In this document: piece by piece, positions 61,038 through 64,000 of the stretch
Position numbering within the stretch: the stretch's first letter is position 1
Layout of the letters: every line of letters starts with the position of its first letter
NCBI RefSeq assembly: GCF_006715765.1
Contig: NZ_VFNV01000001.1
Coordinates: 2,356,001-2,420,000, forward strand
DNA length: 64,000 nucleotides
Source of the DNA: Rarobacter incanus
GTDB taxonomy: Bacteria > Actinomycetota > Actinomycetes > Actinomycetales > Cellulomonadaceae
Direction of reading: 5' to 3'
Notes under the pieces: generated by a model
Seen by the model: the letters and a program-made list of their open reading frames with translations, nothing else
The model's database searches: none
What the model was told of the DNA's origin: nothing
Translations under genes and position numbers: made by a program

Positions 61038-64000
61038 TCAGATGCTGCGTCCTGTCTGAGGCCGCACCCGCCTGACGGCGTTGAGCCCAGCCTCCGGCGG
61101 AGCGCTCTGGGCAGAGAGAAGGAGCATCCTGTCGAGTGCTGCTCGCGCCCTCACCGCGTCGATCTTCTGCGCGGAAGACTCGGCCGGGGCACCAAGGGGT
61201 GCATCGTCGGCGATGCGGTAGCGGTCTCGGTAAGCGGTGACGACACGTGCAGCCGCGCGCCAGGTCGCAGCTCGGCGTCGCTCATGCGGTGGCATGCCGA
61301 GCGCCCTTGTCCACGGCGTGTTCTCTGTCAGCGCGGAGTCAAGTACGGCGCTGACGCGGGCCTCGATCAACTCCTCTCGCTCGTCGAGTGCTGCTCGCAT
61401 CTCGGCATCGGTCACGCCGTGGGCACGTGGGATGAGGCCGGCGATTAGGCGCGGCGGCTTCCTTGTACGTCCTGATCCTGCCGGTCGAGCCGTCGCTCGT
61501 TCGATGCGGTAGTGGAGGACCGCGGCGATGTCGTCGGCGTCGCCGAACCCTCTCGCCGCGACAAGACGCGGCAGGAGCGAGTCGACATCGTGGTGGTTGG
61601 CTTCGGCGCGGCGGAGTTCGGCCGTGAGCGGCCCGAACGCCTCGGATTCGATGGCGCTGTCGGCCTGTTCGTCGGTGAGCCCGGAGTTGCGGATGAGGGT
61701 GGCCCAGCGGTCGTGTTGGGCTGCGGCGGCGATGGTCTCGTACTCGGCGGCAAGCTGCGCGATCGAGCCCCACTGCTCCTGCTCGGCAACGATCGTCTCG
61801 TGCGCCGAGAGTTCGGCTCCGCTGTGCTGCAGCACGCCGTAGAGCACGTTGCGCGCGGTCGCGTTGGGGTCATCGCCGGGGTGCGGCTCCGCATGGTCGT
61901 CGGCGCGATCAAGGGTGACGTAGGCACGGTTGGAGTGCTGGCCTCGGGTCATCGCGACGTAGAAGGTCTCTCTGGTCGAGGTCGGTTCAACCAGCACATG
62001 CGCGGTGTCGGTCGTGACACCTTGCGCACGGAAGGCGGTGACTGCGTAGCCGAGATCGACGCTCTTGGAGACATACGAGGCTGGCAGGACGATCCTGCCG
62101 CCGAACCTTCGCCCACGCCTCCGTATGGCGATAGTCCCGTCGTCGCCGACGGCGGTGATGGTCCAAACGTCGCCGTTGCGTACCCAGTCTCGCCCGTTCG
62201 CGGTGCGGAGCCTTCGGTCGTTGTCGCGGGTGATGATCGTGTCTCCGATCCCGGCGGCGGTGCCGTCGCGCAGTTCGACCTCGCGGTCGGGGTTCAGCGT
62301 CTTGTTGTGGATCAGGTCGGCGCGGGCGCGTCGGTTGAGGGCGGTCACGTCTTCGTGGGTCTCGGCGATCAGCACCGATATGTGCCCCTGGTCGCGGTCG
62401 GCGCGCCAGGCGTTGTAGGCGGCATCGGTCATGGTCTCGGCGTCGCCACCGGTGATGCGCTGATGGGCGAGGTAGGAGTCGATGGCATCGGCGCGTCCGT
62501 GGCGCAGCTCGAGTGATGCGGTCTTCTCCCAAGCGTGGGTGAACCGGTGAACGTCGACCAGTTCCGGGGTGTCGTCCCGGTCGTTAGCGATCATCGCGAA
62601 CGCACCGCCGGCGTCCACGGATTGCAGCTGGGCATAGTCACCGACCAGCAGCACCTTCGCGCCAGCCTCCTGGGCGAGGTGGGTGATGCGGTCCAGCGAC
62701 AGGGTGCCCGCCAGGGAGGCTTCGTCGATGATGACGAGCTGCCCCGCTGCGAACGTAGTGCCGTGCAGGAGATGGTTCTGCCACCACTTCGCCGTGTTCT
62801 CGGTCGCGATCCCGAGATCGTCGGCGAGCACCTGCGCGGCCACCGCCGACGGCGCGAGGCCAACGACGGAACCGGGGCCGTGCTCGGCTTCCCAGGCGCG
62901 GCGAAGTGCGTTCATGGCCGTGGTCTTGCCAGCTCCGGCGGGACCGACGAGGACATCGAGCATCCGACCCGACACCGCGATCCGGGTCAAGGCATCTGCT
63001 TGGTCATCGCCGAGCATCCGACCGTCCGCGTCGGGCCTGCCCGTGATCTTCTCGACCGTGGCAAGCGTCACCGTCGGCCCGCCGAGGTTGGCTGCTCGTT
63101 CGAGGAGTCTGTCCTCGGCCGCGAGCTGGGACTCGGAGGTGAACGCGGTCGAGCTCTTCGGCCGGAACACCGAGCTGCCGTCGGGGCGACGGAACACGAC
63201 CGGCGAGGCCGCGAGCTCAGGCGGTGTCAGGCGGAGCGAGACGAGCTCGGCGGCGTCGGCGACCATCGCGACGATAGCTTCCCGGTCCTGCATGGTGGCG
63301 AACCGCCAGCCCATCGTCTGCCGGGATGCTTCGGCCATGAGATTCCACCGTCGCCAGGTCGAACGCTTTTCACCGACGACTTCGACGACTGAACGTCCCA
63401 GCTCGCCGATCACGTCGAGCGGCACATCATCCGCCCGCAGCAGGAGCGGCTTGTCGTTGTCGGTCATCCCGCGTGCCCACGACGTCGCGTCCTGGCCCAG
63501 GGTCTTGCTGGCTCGCGTTCGCCACTCGGCGGTCAGCTCAGCAAGGGATCGGACCTGCTTCTCGGGGCGGGTCGCGAGTGTGGCTTGGGCTCGCAGTTTG
63601 AGGATCGTCGCGTTCGATGGTTGGCGTCCGTGCTGGGCAACGTACTCGTCGATGAGCCGGTTCTTCTCCGCGTCGATGTGGCGGGCGCGGGCGGAGAACT
63701 CCGCGACCAGTTCCTCCGGCACGCCGGTGATCGCCCACGCTGGGTTCCGGTCGCGGCCCATCTCGCGCGCCTCCCAGGAGACGCCGAAGGTGCGGGTCAT
63801 GTGGTCAGCGAACACGGCTTCGTGTAGTTCGGAGAGCGCGACGACGGCGGCGTGCATCGGTCTGCCGTCAAGCGAGCGCCACTTCCCGTCGAGGACGGTC
63901 TTGGCCTTGTTGCTGATGACGACGTGCGTGTGGAGGTGGGGGTCGCTGGCGCGGGAGTCGAAGTGATCGAACGCGGTCGCGATGAGCCCGGTGACCTCGA
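61038..64000 (-). CDS. traA: MobF-family relaxase/helicase TraA (5' partial)
   Basis: Nicks the transfer origin and unwinds DNA for conjugation. The frame is open to the right window edge, so the start with the catalytic Tyr lies outside. The metal-binding HUH-type histidines HLHTHVV are at 63918-63938 on the minus strand. A RecD-like helicase follows, with Walker A VGPAGAGKTTAMNALRR (about 62910-62960), VIIDEASLAGTLSL and VTAFRAQGVTTDTAHVLV, and a C-terminal region rich in charged helices. At least 988 residues are present. The apparent ATG 63857 is internal. Confidence 0.95.
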   Translation of the reverse strand, partial: EVTGLIATAFDHFDSRASDPHLHTHVVISNKAKTVLDGKWRSLDGRPMHAAVVALSELHEAVFADHMTRTFGVSWEAREMGRDRNPAWAITGVPEELVAEFSARARHIDAEKNRLIDEYVAQHGRQPSNATILKLRAQATLATRPEKQVRSLAELTAEWRTRASKTLGQDATSWARGMTDNDKPLLLRADDVPLDVIGELGRSVVEVVGEKRSTWRRWNLMAEASRQTMGWRFATMQDREAIVAMVADAAELVSLRLTPPELAASPVVFRRPDGSSVFRPKSSTAFTSESQLAAEDRLLERAANLGGPTVTLATVEKITGRPDADGRMLGDDQADALTRIAVSGRMLDVLVGPAGAGKTTAMNALRRAWEAEHGPGSVVGLAPSAVAAQVLADDLGIATENTAKWWQNHLLHGTTFAAGQLVIIDEASLAGTLSLDRITHLAQEAGAKVLLVGDYAQLQSVDAGGAFAMIANDRDDTPELVDVHRFTHAWEKTASLELRHGRADAIDSYLAHQRITGGDAETMTDAAYNAWRADRDQGHISVLIAETHEDVTALNRRARADLIHNKTLNPDREVELRDGTAAGIGDTIITRDNDRRLRTANGRDWVRNGDVWTITAVGDDGTIAIRRRGRRFGGRIVLPASYVSKSVDLGYAVTAFRAQGVTTDTAHVLVEPTSTRETFYVAMTRGQHSNRAYVTLDRADDHAEPHPGDDPNATARNVLYGVLQHSGAELSAHETIVAEQEQWGSIAQLAAEYETIAAAAQHDRWATLIRNSGLTDEQADSAIESEAFGPLTAELRRAEANHHDVDSLLPRLVAARGFGDADDIAAVLHYRIERATARPAGSGRTRKPPRLIAGLIPRAHGVTDAEMRAALDEREELIEARVSAVLDSALTENTPWTRALGMPPHERRRAATWRAAARVVTAYRDRYRIADDAPLGAPAESSAQKIDAVRARAALDRMLLLSAQSAPPEAGLNAVRRVRPQTGRSI

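Noticed and set aside
61512-63392. Plus-strand frames of 334 and 285 codons across the relaxase
   Set aside because: Gly/Val/Arg-rich shadows of traA; helicase motifs lie on the minus strand.

Overview
The window looks like chromosome from a high-GC actinobacterium, probably in or near the Micrococcales/Actinomycetales. The evidence is a tmRNA whose tag reads ADSKRTDFALAA, the order DUF3039 - helicase - pncB - clpS - DUF2017 - murI - MBL hydrolase - rph - rdgB, families such as DUF2017, DUF3039, DUF3054 and DUF4916, TANNNT -10 boxes directly in front of start codons, and one perfect Crp/GlxR-type operator. I cannot name the genus.

Positions 1 to about 36.5 kb are mostly core genome. First come a truncated M23 murein hydrolase, smpB, a DUF3298-like secreted protein and ssrA. 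Then a decayed ClC channel, a large PEP/pyruvate-binding-domain protein, a 32-bp tandem repeat array, and the helicase-to-rdgB block. Next are a DtxR/MntR-type regulator, a trmB - Nudix-like - ABC-F operon, tRNA-Leu, bcp, a CDF transporter, a TauE/SafE permease and an acetoin-type short-chain dehydrogenase. From 24.5 kb follow secreted proteins with lysine-rich tails (including an M1 metallopeptidase), tRNA-Lys, an IS21-family element with a broken istA, a giant secreted protein interrupted by one amber codon, a prolyl oligopeptidase, an ATP-grasp enzyme and a TetR remnant.

From about 36.8 kb to the end the window is a composite mobile region. Two related HTH-plus-TIR modules lie about 20 kb apart. 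In the left copy a five-gene unit (AMP ligase, DUF1295, MMPL, photolyase and a divergent MarR) separates HTH from TIR. The left TIR gene is frameshifted and cut by an IS3-family element, beyond which lies a beheaded VirB4. A divergent arsenic/chromate operon (trxA, acr3, an arsR-arsC fusion, chrA, arsC) separates VirB4 from an intact-looking set of traG/virD4 coupling protein, ssb, DUF4913 and a small ORF. A large serine recombinase follows, then the intact HTH-TIR-HIT-2TM-DprA run, and finally a small membrane protein and a MobF relaxase that runs off the right edge.

The best candidate for an undescribed system is 57.6-60.5 kb: a ThsB-like TIR protein, a HIT-family nucleotide hydrolase and a two-TM membrane protein in overlapping frames, followed by a DprA-type SLOG protein. 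It resembles an NAD-signalling defence cassette carried by a mobilisable element. That function is inferred, not shown.
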